This document shows, in pieces, positions 20,159-29,290 of a stretch of 64,000 nucleotides of DNA. Source of the DNA: JBGTSJ01 sp041940305. GTDB lineage: Bacteria > Planctomycetota > Planctomycetia > Planctomycetales > Planctomycetaceae. The translations under genes and the position numbers were made by a program. Within the stretch, counting starts at the first letter, position 1. Every line of letters starts with the position of its first letter. The notes under the pieces were generated by a model. That model saw only the letters and a list, made by a program, of their open reading frames with translations, searched no databases and had not been told where the DNA came from. The DNA is taken from NCBI GenBank assembly GCA_041940305.1, contig JBGTSJ010000018.1:62001-126000 (forward strand), read 5' to 3'.

Positions 20159-20689
20159 ATGTCCTCTCTCATCACTCGCGCCCGCTCCCTGCACCGCACC
20201 GAAGTCGCCATCGCCGCCAGGCTGCAGCACGTATTCCTGCTGATGGTGAGGCTGTACTGGGGCTGGCAGTTCTTCATTGCCGGTCGCGGCAAGCTGCTCA
20301 ACATCGAGCGGACCGCCGGGTTCTTTGACAGCCTGGATATTCCGCTTCCCACGCTCAATGCCTACATGGCCGGGTCGGTGGAATGCTTCGGCGGCCTGCT
20401 GCTGTTGCTGGGGCTCGCCAGCCGCATTACGACTATTCCGTTGATCGGCACGATGTGCGTCGCATACGTCACCGCTCACGCTGCGGAATTGCGCTCCCTG
20501 TTTTCGAATCCCGACGCCTTCGTCACGGCAGCGCCGTTCCTGTTTCTGCTGGCAGCGCTCATCGTCCTGCTCTTCGGTCCCGGCGTGTTCTCGCTCGATT
20601 ACCTCATCGGCCGCCGGCTGTTGCAGCCTGGGACGATGAGTTCCAAACGCGACCTGTTCCAGGCGGCCATCCCCGCGCCCGTTCGCTGA
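20159..20689 (+). CDS. DoxX-family membrane protein
   Basis: A 176-residue protein with about four transmembrane helices (around 27-50, 68-90, 90-112 and 125-150) and the DoxX-type opening RLYWGWQFFIAGRGKLLNIE. It lies between the Cys-repeat lipoprotein and the four-helix Cys protein, as DoxX (BufD) does in bufferin operons. It is suggested to help with the redox chemistry or membrane side of metallophore maturation, but its exact job is unknown. The Met at 20159 starts the recognisable protein; upstream residues in frame are from the repeat region. Confidence 0.85.
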   Translation: MSSLITRARSLHRTEVAIAARLQHVFLLMVRLYWGWQFFIAGRGKLLNIERTAGFFDSLDIPLPTLNAYMAGSVECFGGLLLLLGLASRITTIPLIGTMCVAYVTAHAAELRSLFSNPDAFVTAAPFLFLLAALIVLLFGPGVFSLDYLIGRRLLQPGTMSSKRDLFQAAIPAPVR

Positions 20690-20730
20690 CCTCGTTCCTC
20701 CAGACCCCCTCGATTGAATAGGAGACACTG

Positions 20731-21201
20731 ATGACCCGTTTTCACTTCCTGACCGTCGGCGCGTTCGCAGCTGCGCTGCTGATCGGCTTCAACGTGCTGC
20801 GACTGCAGGCCGCTGTTCCCGGCGCCGGCCATTCCGATCACCACGCGGGTCATGGCCATTTCGATGAGTGCGCCCGCACGTGTGCCGCGTGCCTCGTCGA
20901 ATGCGAATCCTGCTATGCCCACTGCGCCGGCCTCGTTGCCGACGGCAACACGGATCACGCCGCATCGATGCGGTTGTGCAACGACTGCGCCGATCTTTGC
21001 CGAAGCGCGGCCACCCTCGCGGCCCGAGGCAGCGAATTCTCCGTCGCCGCCTGCGAAACCTGCGCGACTGCCTGCGATCAATGTGCCGAGGCCTGCGGCG
21101 CGTTCCCCGACGACGCCCACCTCCAGGCGTGTGCGCAAAGCTGCCGCGAATGCGCCGCCGCTTGCCGCGCCATGGTCGCGCATGCCAACCACCACTCCTG
21201 A
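20731..21201 (+). CDS. Exported four-helix-bundle Cys-rich copper-storage-like protein
   Basis: A 156-residue protein with a signal peptide (cleavage likely near LQAAVPG) and 18 Cys. Cys47, 51, 54, 58, 61, 65, 83, 86, 90, 108, 111, 115, 118, 122, 134, 138, 141 and 145 occur at i/i+3/i+4 spacing along predicted helices. Csp1-type proteins have the same pattern, storing Cu(I) inside a helical bundle by thiolates. The His-rich N-terminal part (SDHHAGHGHF) could add further metal sites. It has a GGAG site upstream (ATAGGAGACACTG). Its place between DoxX and MNIO genes supports a copper role for the whole operon. Confidence 0.82.
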   Translation: MTRFHFLTVGAFAAALLIGFNVLRLQAAVPGAGHSDHHAGHGHFDECARTCAACLVECESCYAHCAGLVADGNTDHAASMRLCNDCADLCRSAATLAARGSEFSVAACETCATACDQCAEACGAFPDDAHLQACAQSCRECAAACRAMVAHANHHS

Positions 21202-21343
21202 TGGAGAACCTTGCCTCTGCTCACGCGCGACGTTTCCGATGCGACTCTCAACAACATCGCGGGAGCGGGGCCGGGCGTGATGGAGTACGAGCTGATTGCG
21301 TCGCGCACACGAATCGCCCGGCCCGATGTGCCGGTGCCAAACA

Positions 21344-22264
21344 ATGGACGTGCATCCCATGTCTCTGCCCCGCCTCGGACATCCTGATCTCGGCATCGGC
21401 GTGGGACTCCGCACCGTGCACTTCCAGCACATCCTTCAGCAGCGGCCCGACGTCGGCTGGTTCGAGATCATCTCCGAGAACTTCATGGACTCGCAGGGCC
21501 GCCCGCGGCACGTCCTGAACCAAATTGCCGAGCGCTATTCCATCGTGATGCACGGCGTCTCGCTGTCGATCGGCAGCACCGATCCGCTCGATTTCGAGTA
21601 CCTCGCGAAACTCAAGCGCCTGGCGGCAGAGATCAACGCGCGCTGGGTCTCCGATCATCTCTGCTGGACCGGCGTCGCCGGTTTGAACACTCACGACCTG
21701 TTGCCCATCCCACTGAACGAAGATTCGCTGCAGCACGTCGCAGGGCGAGTCCGGACCGTACAGGACTATCTGCAGCGCCCGCTGATCCTCGAAAACCCGA
21801 GCACCTACGTGACGTTTACCCATTCCACGTTGACCGAATGGCAGTTCCTTGGCGCCCTCGCCGAACAGACCGGTTGCGGCCTCCTGCTCGATGTGAACAA
21901 CATCTACGTCTCGGCCCGCAATCACGGCTTCGACCCGGTCGAGTACATCGAGAACGTCCCGCACGACCGCATCGTGCAGTTCCACCTGGCCGGCCACACT
22001 AATCACGGCACGCACTGCATCGACACACACGACGGCCGAGTCACCGACGCCGTGTGGGAGCTTTATCGCCGCGCTCACAGTCTCACACGTGGCGTCTCAA
22101 CGTTGCTGGAATGGGATGCGCAGATTCCACCGTTTCCGGTCCTGCACGCCGAGGCGTTGAAAGCCGCACAGTTTCGCAACGACCGTTGCCAGCCGCTGAA
22201 GGGATCATCGAGTGCGGCGACACCGCGCTTGCGGCGGCCGGCACTGGCAGGAACGGTTTCGTGA
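21344..22264 (+). CDS. bufB: MNIO (DUF692) multinuclear non-heme iron oxidase, BufB-type
   Basis: A 306-residue TIM-barrel enzyme of the DUF692/MNIO family. The metal-binding positions are visible in order: HGVSLSIGS, SDHLCW, ILENPSTYV, LDVNNIYVSA, HLAGHTNHGTHCIDTHDGRV and LEWDAQ. MNIOs use two or three irons and O2 to modify Cys in precursor peptides; the likely substrate here is the upstream CKGxxxC lipoprotein. Starts at 21344 (DVHPMSLPRLG) and 21359 are both possible. The stop TGA overlaps the GTG start of the DUF2063 gene (GTGA). Confidence 0.93.
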   Translation: MDVHPMSLPRLGHPDLGIGVGLRTVHFQHILQQRPDVGWFEIISENFMDSQGRPRHVLNQIAERYSIVMHGVSLSIGSTDPLDFEYLAKLKRLAAEINARWVSDHLCWTGVAGLNTHDLLPIPLNEDSLQHVAGRVRTVQDYLQRPLILENPSTYVTFTHSTLTEWQFLGALAEQTGCGLLLDVNNIYVSARNHGFDPVEYIENVPHDRIVQFHLAGHTNHGTHCIDTHDGRVTDAVWELYRRAHSLTRGVSTLLEWDAQIPPFPVLHAEALKAAQFRNDRCQPLKGSSSAATPRLRRPALAGTVS

Positions 22265-23142
22265 ACGCTTTCCCGCAACTTCACAATACGTCCCGCTCGC
22301 TGCAGTCGGTGCAGCAATCGATGCAAGCGGCCATCATGCGACCTGGCGGGATGGCCCCTCCACCGCTTCGGTCCAATGGCAACAGTGAGTCGCTGTTCGC
22401 CGGCGCGCCGTCACTCTCAGCCGCGCAGGGCCTGGGCATCTACCAGTCCGCCTACCAGGCGCGGTTGTGCGAATGCCTTGAGAACGAGTATCCAGTCCTT
22501 CGCAAGACGGTCGGTGAGGACGCATTCCGACAGTTCGCAACCAGCTATCTGCGACGGTTTCCATCGACAAGCTACACCCTGGGCCGGTTGTCGGAACGCT
22601 TCATCGACTACTTCCGTGACACTCGACTGCCGCGTTCGACCACCATTGAGGACGCGCCGGACTGGGCCGATTACGTCATCGACATCGCCACGCTGGAGCA
22701 CACAATTAACCAGGTCTTCAATGGCCCGGGTGCGGAAACCCGACGTCGAATCGGACCCGCCGATCTGGCACGGATTGCGGCTGTCGATTGGCCGCACATT
22801 CGCTTCAATTGCGATCCGTCACTGAGACTTCTCGAACTCCGCTTTCCGGTGCACCTGCAATTGCAGTCGGACCGGTGCGAAACCGTGCGGCGCGGCTTGC
22901 AGCCACAAAGAACACTGCTTGCCGTCTTCCGGAGACGCTACGCGGTGCGCTGGAACGAACTTTCGAACCTCGCATTCGGAGTGTTGCAGAAACTGCTTGG
23001 CGGTGAAGCACTCGGCAGTGCAATCACCGCAGCGGCAGTATTGGATGGAGCTGACGAACAGATGATTCTCGACGCCATGCGGTGGATCACTTCCAAGGGA
23101 TTGCTGATTGAGCTGGAGCAGCAACAGACTCCAGTGACCTGA
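22261..23142 (+). CDS. bufC: DUF2063 protein, BufC-type partner of MNIO
   Basis: A 293-residue protein with the DUF2063 signature IYQSAYQARLCECLENEYPV, GEDAFRQFATSYLRRFPS and LGRLSERFIDYF in its N-terminal ~150 residues. In characterised MNIO systems a DUF2063 partner binds the precursor leader and presents it to the enzyme. A GTG start at 22261 overlaps the bufB stop by four bases, which decides the start over the longer open frame. The middle and end (about 150-293) are typical of the BufC tail with a C-terminal winged-helix-like region. No gene follows closely on this strand. Confidence 0.9.
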   Translation: MNAFPQLHNTSRSLQSVQQSMQAAIMRPGGMAPPPLRSNGNSESLFAGAPSLSAAQGLGIYQSAYQARLCECLENEYPVLRKTVGEDAFRQFATSYLRRFPSTSYTLGRLSERFIDYFRDTRLPRSTTIEDAPDWADYVIDIATLEHTINQVFNGPGAETRRRIGPADLARIAAVDWPHIRFNCDPSLRLLELRFPVHLQLQSDRCETVRRGLQPQRTLLAVFRRRYAVRWNELSNLAFGVLQKLLGGEALGSAITAAAVLDGADEQMILDAMRWITSKGLLIELEQQQTPVT

Positions 23143-23200
23143 AATCCGTCGATAGCGACTGTGCGGACTGCATAGTCGCGAGGGAGCGCACTGCAGGCGG

Positions 23201-23625
23201 GAACAGGCAGAGAAGTTCTCCGTGCACGTGAAGACCGAGCAGATTCCGACGGCCATCGTGATGCGAGACCACGACCCCAACCATCGGAAGCAGCCGTTCG
23301 AGGACGTGCTAAAGGGGCATGAATTCAGGGTGCGGAAGACGCCGTTCCGCTCCCCCAACCTTCTGGCGTATGTGGAGCGGTTCATCCAGTCGGTGAAGCA
23401 GGAGTGTCTGGATCACTTCATCCTGCGCGGCGAGGCACACGTCGATTACCTGGTGTCGGAGTACGTCGAGCACTATCTGCACGAACGGCCGCACCAGGCC
23501 AAAGGGAACCTGCCGCTGGTAGGCAAGTGGACGGAACGCGGCGAGCCACCGGGCGCTCGAGAGCTTGTGAGCCACGATCGGCTGGGAATGCTTGCTGAAG
23601 AGCTCTGGCCGCATCGCCGCCTATT
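23201..23625 (+). pseudogene. Remnant of an IS3-like transposase (C-terminal integrase core)
   Basis: An open frame matches the end of a DDE integrase core: MRDHDPN (second catalytic Asp), RSPNLLAYVERFIQSVKQECLDHF (with the catalytic Glu in VERF), and the C-terminal HERPHQAKGN. The first catalytic Asp and HTH subunit are absent, and no terminal inverted repeat is obvious. It is therefore a dead fragment, probably left when an insertion sequence decayed beside the bufferin operon. It separates that operon from the sigma/kinase genes. Confidence 0.72.
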
Positions 23626-23803
23626 CAGAACGCCTTGTATCAACGCGGCGTTGATCTTCCGCCGTGCAACGAGATCACTGGCAGACGAAGCGGGTGCGTG
23701 AGAGAATTCAGACTACCGGTAACAGACATCGCGCGCCGCCATATCGGTGGGTCGGTCGTCTCGGATAGAAGGTTGGGCGTCCTGCCGGGATGGCCGCCGC
23801 GGT

Positions 23804-24367
23804 ATGTCCGAAGTGACCCGCATTCTTTCGGCCATTGAACAGGGAGATCCCTGCGCGGTCGAGCGATTGTTGCCGCTCGTCTACGATGAGTTGCGGAAGC
23901 TTGCTGCAGTCCGCATGGCACAGGAAGCACCGGGACGAACTCTGCAGGCGACAGCCCTGGTGCACGAGGCCTATGTCCGGCTGGTGGAGGCCGATCCGGA
24001 GCGGCATTGGGATAGCCGTGGACACTTCTTTGCGGCCGCAGCGGAAGCGATGCGGCGGATTCTGGTCGATTCCGCGCGGCGAAGACTGAGCCTCAAGCAC
24101 GGCGGCGATCGGGCACGCGAGCCACTCGATGAATCGCAGATCGTCGCCCCGGAAGCCCCTGGCGATCTGCTTGCGCTCGATGAGGTGCTGTCCCGACTGG
24201 CGGTCAAAGATCCTCGGTCCGCCGAGTTGGTGAAGCTCCGCTACTTCGCCGGGCTGACGATGCGCGAAGCGGCCGCCGCATTAGGCGTCTCATCACGAAC
24301 TGCTGACGACATCTGGGCTTACGCTCGCGCCTGGCTTTACCGGGAACTGAAAGGGCCGGACGCCTGA
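23804..24367 (+). CDS. ECF sigma factor (planctomycete SigE-like)
   Basis: A 187-residue sigma factor with region 2 (YDELRKLAAVRMAQEAPGRTL, then ATALVHEAYVRLVEAD) and the HFFAAAAEAMRRILVDSARRR motif typical of the planctomycete ECF group tied to Ser/Thr kinases. Region 4 is near the end (LVKLRYFAGLTMREAAAALG, then RTADDIWAYARAWL). Start ATG at 23804 begins SEVTRILSAIE. The kinase gene starts 101 bp downstream on the same strand, a genomic pairing known for this sigma group, so the kinase probably controls the sigma factor. Confidence 0.94.
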   Translation: MSEVTRILSAIEQGDPCAVERLLPLVYDELRKLAAVRMAQEAPGRTLQATALVHEAYVRLVEADPERHWDSRGHFFAAAAEAMRRILVDSARRRLSLKHGGDRAREPLDESQIVAPEAPGDLLALDEVLSRLAVKDPRSAELVKLRYFAGLTMREAAAALGVSSRTADDIWAYARAWLYRELKGPDA

Positions 24368-24468
24368 GCTTGTCCGAGATTCTTCTCAGAATTGTCTGCG
24401 TGTTTTCGAGGCGCATCTCGCATTGAAGAAGGATGCCTCGCTGAATCACAGCGTGGGGAACGGGAATC

Positions 24469-27400
24469 ATGCACGAACGCGAAGTTTTCAACGCCGCTCG
24501 GCAATTGGCATCGGCTGACGAGCGTCACAGGTATCTCGATGACGCATGCTGCGGCGATGCGCCCTTGCGAGCGCGAGTCGAGGAGTTGCTGCAAAGCTAC
24601 GACCAGGCCGGCGGTTTTCTGCAGCACCCCGCCTTCGAGGACCCTGGAACGGTCGATACCGAGGCCGACAGCAGTGGTGCGTCCCCGGAAGGCAGTGACC
24701 GATCGCAGCTGGACGTCTCCGAAGTCTCTCTCCATTTCCTGTCCCCGACGAGCGAAGCAGACGCTCTCGGATCGATTGGCGCCTACATCGTCACCGAAGT
24801 GGTCGGCGTGGGAGGGATGGGAGTCGTCCTCAAGGCTCAGGACCGCAAGCTGAACCGCATCGTTGCCGTCAAGGTGCTTGCACCTGAACTGGCCGGCAAT
24901 GCGACGGCTCGGCGGCGTTTCGTCCGCGAAGCGCAGGCCGCGGCGGCAGTCGCTCACCCCCATATCGTCGCCATCTACGCCGTGGATGAAGATCAGCTGC
25001 CGTTCCTGGTCATGGAGTATGTGGACGGTGTGTCGCTCCAGGAGAAGATCGAGCGGTCGGGACATCTTCAGTTGAAGGAGATCCTTCGGATCGGCATGCA
25101 GATCGCCTCGGGACTCGAGGCGGCACACAAGCACGGCGTCATTCACCGCGACATCAAGCCGGCGAACATCCTGCTGGAGAACGGTGTGGAGCGAGTCCGG
25201 ATCACGGACTTCGGCCTGGCTCGCGCGGTGGACGACGTGGCAATGACGCGCACCGGCGAGGTGGCTGGGACGCCGCAGTACATGTCGCCCGAACAGGCGC
25301 AGGGTGGTTCCGTCGATGCACGGTCAGACCTGTTCAGCCTGGGCAGCGTGCTCTACGCCATGTGCACGGGACGCTCCCCATTTCGGGCAGAAACCACGAT
25401 GGGTTGCCTGCACCGAGTGTGCGATGACTCACCACGTCCAATCCGCGAGATCAATGCCGACGTGCCAAAGTGGCTGGCCGAGATCGTCAACCGACTGTTG
25501 GAAAAGCGACCGGAGAACCGATTCCAGACGGCGGGGGAAGTGGCTTCGCTGCTGGGTCAGCATCTGGCCCGCGTGCAGGATCCGCACTCGATGGCGTTCC
25601 CCGGCGCGAGCCGGACGGCGCTGCGAGTGACTCCAATGCCGGCACGCCGCCGACAGCGGTGGGTGGTGGCTGCGCTGGCGCTCGTCGCACTGATCGCCGG
25701 CTTCAGCACGACGGAAGCGATCGGCATCACGCAGGTGTCGGCGACCGTCATCCGCATCGTTAACGGAGAGGGCACGCTCGTCATCGAAGTCGACGATCCC
25801 ACGGTCCAGGTCTCGCTGGACGGAGAGGAGCTCAGCATCACCGGGGCCGGCCTGCGCGAGGTCACACTGCAGCCCGGACAATACCAGTTCGAAGCGACCA
25901 AGGACGGTGAGACGCTGAAGCGGGAACTCGTGACGATCACGCGAGGTCGACGACGGGTGGTGCGCGTCACCTACGAATCAGCGCCCGCTGGAACGAGGGA
26001 AGCCGTCACCGGCCAGTCTGCGTTCCCCGGGATCGATTCGGACAAGTGGATCTGGACTGCGCCCGTGAATCTCGGGAGTACCGTCAACTCTGAATACCAG
26101 GAAGCGTATCCGGTCGTTTCAGCGGACGAACTGACACTGATTCTGGGATCCGATCGTCCCGGCGGCATGGGACAGTCCGACCTGTGGCAGTGCACGAGAT
26201 CATCCATCGACGACCCTTGGAACGCGCCGGTCCATCTTGGTGATGGAATCAACACCGAGTTCATGGATATAGCGTCGTTCCTGTCGGCCGATGGCCTGAC
26301 CCTGTACGTCTCCTCCGATCGCCCGGGAGGCCAGGGGCATTGGGACATCTGGGAGTATCGACGAGAGACACCGGCAGCCCCATGGTTCGCGGCCGATAAT
26401 CTGGGCTTACCAATCAACGGCCCTTGGTCCGACGGATCGCCCTATTTCACGCCCGACGGGCTGATCGTCCTGTTCCACAGCAATCGGCCGGGGAGCATGG
26501 GGGGGGGAGGACCTGTGGATCAGCCGACGATCGTCGTTGGCGGCCGACTGGACGGATCCGGTCCCGTTCGGACCTCCCGTTAATACCGAGCACGAGGAGG
26601 GATACCCTCGACTCACGACGGACGGACTCTGCCTCCTCTTCTGTTCGAAGCGTCCCGGCAGCGCGGGCGGATGGGACATGTGGATGAGTCGCGGCACGTC
26701 GCCGTTTGGTCCCTGGACGGAGCCGATCAACCTTGGCTCTCCGCTGAACACTCGCGGCCACGACAGTGCGCCAACACTATTAAGTAATGATGCGCACCTG
26801 TATTTCGAGTCGGGACGATCCGGCAATTTCGGTGCTCATGACATCTGGATGACGATGCGTGTCCCCAGGATCGACTATGTCCAGCGAGCGCAGGAGCATG
26901 TCGAACAGGGACGCATGGACGAAGCGGCCAGCGATCTCGCCCTGGCCCTGAGCCTGACCGATGGCCATGACAGCGCCGACTCCGTCGAACGGGCTCGGAT
27001 TGTGAAGCAGATCGTGGAATCGGACGAACTCTTTGTTCGCGTCGTTGACCTTCAGCCGGGCGTGATCGGCCTGTGGGGTCAACGTGGAGCCTACTTTGAG
27101 CGAATGGGCTGGTGGGCAGAAGCGTCGGAGTGCTATCGGAAGCGGCTTGAGCTGGGACCGGATGGGGCCGGGCTCTGGTATCACCGCGCTGTCGCGTTGA
27201 TCGCGGTGAACGATCTGTTCGCATACCGCGCGGTGTGCGAGGAAATGCTGTTGGAGTTTTCCGAAGTCGCCGATCCGCAGGAGGCGTGGTTTGTAGCCTG
27301 GTCGATGGCGATCGGTGCAGAATCCGTTGCGGACAAGTCACAGGCGCTTCGTATGTCGGAGACCGCGATGCATGGGCTGCCGGACGCTTCCAACGGTGCC

Positions 27401-27766
27401 CGGGCTTACGCGGCCTGGCTGTACCGACTCGGGCGATTCGAGGAGTCCATTGCCGTGTGGGAAAGCGACGCACGAGATGACTCGGAAGTGGTTCGCAGCT
27501 GCTTTCTGGCGATGGCGCATCATCGACTCGGTCACTCCGAGGAGGCTCTTCAATATGCGGAGCACATCCGATCAAGTGCCTCCGCCTGGGCGGAGATCAT
27601 GCCCATGGATCACCGAGTGGTTGCCGCACAGCTAAGGGCGGAGATGGAAGCGGTTCTGGCCGGCGAACTGGAGACGTCAATTGAACCCGCGCCAACGGGT
27701 GCAACTGCAAGCCCCGTTGAGGGAGAGACTGAACGAGCACTGACAGCCGGCAGCGGAGTTGAGTGA
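24469..27766 (+). pseudogene. Ser/Thr protein kinase with PEGA, PD40 propeller and C-terminal helical (TPR-like) region, split by a frameshift
   Basis: The N-terminal part spans 24469-26583. It has a Hanks kinase (about residues 105-370; GVGGMGVVLK, AVKVL, HRDIKPANILL, DFGLAR, GTPQYMSPEQ), a transmembrane helix near 398-420, a PEGA-like domain (about 430-505), and PD40 beta-propeller repeats (about 515 on, with DLWQCTRSS and WDIWEYRRE). The frame then breaks at a run of nine Gs (26499-26507). Removing one G would continue into the second frame (26537-27766), which supplies GPPVNTEHEEGYPRL, WDMWMSRGT, HDIWMTMRV and a C-terminal helical region. Domains on both sides are intact, so this is either a sequencing/assembly slip or a phase-variable gene. 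It is paired with the ECF sigma gene upstream. Confidence 0.85.
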
Positions 27767-27975
27767 GCGGTCGATGTCAGGGCCGCACGACGAAAGATGA
27801 ATCGAACGTCCTGATCGACCACAGCATTTCAGGAGGTTCCGTCGCGGTATCGGCGTTTCACATACCGAGCCCACATCGCAGAGCCATTGGCAAGCTGCAA
27901 GTGGGCCCAATTCGACATGTGCGCTGCCGTCTCCGGCGGCGCCGGCAATCAGTATCACGTGACAGGCAGGTCATC

Positions 27976-29097
27976 ATGCTCCTCGTCGTCGCCACCGTGC
28001 TTCCCTGGCTGTTCGTCGCTATAGGCATCTGGATTGGATTCCAACTGGTCCACCAGAACGGCCGCATTCTCCTGCGGCTGGGCGCAATCGAACAGCAAGT
28101 CGGCCGTCGCACCGCCGCGCCGCAACGCGAATCCCGCGGCCTGCCGGTCGGGAGTATGGCGCCCGAATTTGAGCTCCCGGACCTCGCCGGCGCCCATCGC
28201 ACACTTTCAGCCTTCCGCGGTCGCGATCTGCTGTTGATCTTCTTTAATCCACAGTGCGGATTCTGCACGAAGATGGCTGTAGACCTGGCCGCGCTGCCGA
28301 TCGACGGTCGCGATGGGCGTCCGCTTCCAATCGTCATCAGCACAGGCGACGCAGAGGCGAACCGCAAGCTGGTGGAGCAGAACGGTGTTCGTGGCATCTA
28401 TCTGCTGCAGAAGCAGATGGAAGTCGCGACCCAATATCACGCCCAAGGGACGCCGATGGGATATCGCATCGACAAGTCCGGACGGATCGCGAGCGAACTG
28501 ACCGTCGGCGGCGAGCCGCTGCTGAAGCTGTTCGCCACGAACGGCAAGCGCCCGCATGCTGCCGGCGAAGATCACGCTCACGCGGCCGCACATGGTAAGC
28601 AGCCGGATCCATCGCTGGCCCGCAGTCGTCTCAACCGAAGCGGGCTGAAGGCAGGGACCGCGGCGCCCGACTTCACTTTGCCGCGGATCGATGGAGGCGA
28701 ACTGTCGCTGAGAGACCTGCGGGGCGAGCGAGTGCTGCTGGTGTTCTCGGATCCCGAGTGCGGTCCCTGTGACGAGCTGGCGCCGCGCCTGGAGGAGCTG
28801 CACGCAGAGCGGTCCGAGATGCGCGTACTGATGATCAGTCGTCGTAATGCGGAGGCGACCCGGGTCAAGGCGGAGGAGTTGGGTTTGAGTTTCCCGATCG
28901 TGGTTCAAAAGCAGTGGGAGGTGTCGATGCAGTACGGCATGTTTGCCACACCGATCGGGTACCTGATCGATGAACAGGGTGTGCTGCTAAGCGACGTCGC
29001 CGTCGGCATGGAGCCGATCCTGGCTCTCACTGCCCGGGACAGTTCCACGGAGACAAACGATGCCGCAGCTTCGCTGAAGACCGTTCTCGCATCCTGA
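27976..29097 (+). CDS. Membrane-anchored protein with two tandem thioredoxin-fold redoxin domains
   Basis: The recognisable protein is 373 residues. An N-terminal transmembrane helix (LLVVATVLPWLFVAIGIWIGF) is followed by a MauD-like linker (ILLRLGAIEQQVG). Then come redoxin domain 1 (about 50-200, PQCGFC) and redoxin domain 2 (about 230-365, PECGPC). Each has a CxxC active site in a Trx-fold setting (GSMAPEFELPDL, then GTAAPDFTLPRIDGG). The ATG at 27976 was preferred because the upstream in-frame stretch is basic and unlike a leader. Two active CxxC domains in one chain suggest a disulfide relay or reductase outside the cytoplasm. The function is inferred. Confidence 0.82.
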   Translation: MLLVVATVLPWLFVAIGIWIGFQLVHQNGRILLRLGAIEQQVGRRTAAPQRESRGLPVGSMAPEFELPDLAGAHRTLSAFRGRDLLLIFFNPQCGFCTKMAVDLAALPIDGRDGRPLPIVISTGDAEANRKLVEQNGVRGIYLLQKQMEVATQYHAQGTPMGYRIDKSGRIASELTVGGEPLLKLFATNGKRPHAAGEDHAHAAAHGKQPDPSLARSRLNRSGLKAGTAAPDFTLPRIDGGELSLRDLRGERVLLVFSDPECGPCDELAPRLEELHAERSEMRVLMISRRNAEATRVKAEELGLSFPIVVQKQWEVSMQYGMFATPIGYLIDEQGVLLSDVAVGMEPILALTARDSSTETNDAAASLKTVLAS

Positions 29098-29290
29098 CTT
29101 GCGAGCAGATGACCGCTCGATGGATGCGTACTTGTTGCTGCCGCCGCGGTGGCACCTGCAGTGCGCCGCGGCAGGCACCCCTGCGCGTCAGCAAGAGGGA
29201 TCGTTGCAGTGCGTTCACCGCTTGCTGACGCGTTTCACAGTTCGACTCGCTGGTTTTGACCCCGCACACTTGAAAGAGAAAGCCATTACC

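Noticed and set aside
21202..21343. Possible small gene between the four-helix protein and bufB
   Set aside because: A frame reads EYELIASRTRIARPDVP and so on, but no start with ribosome site and no family match; at most debris.
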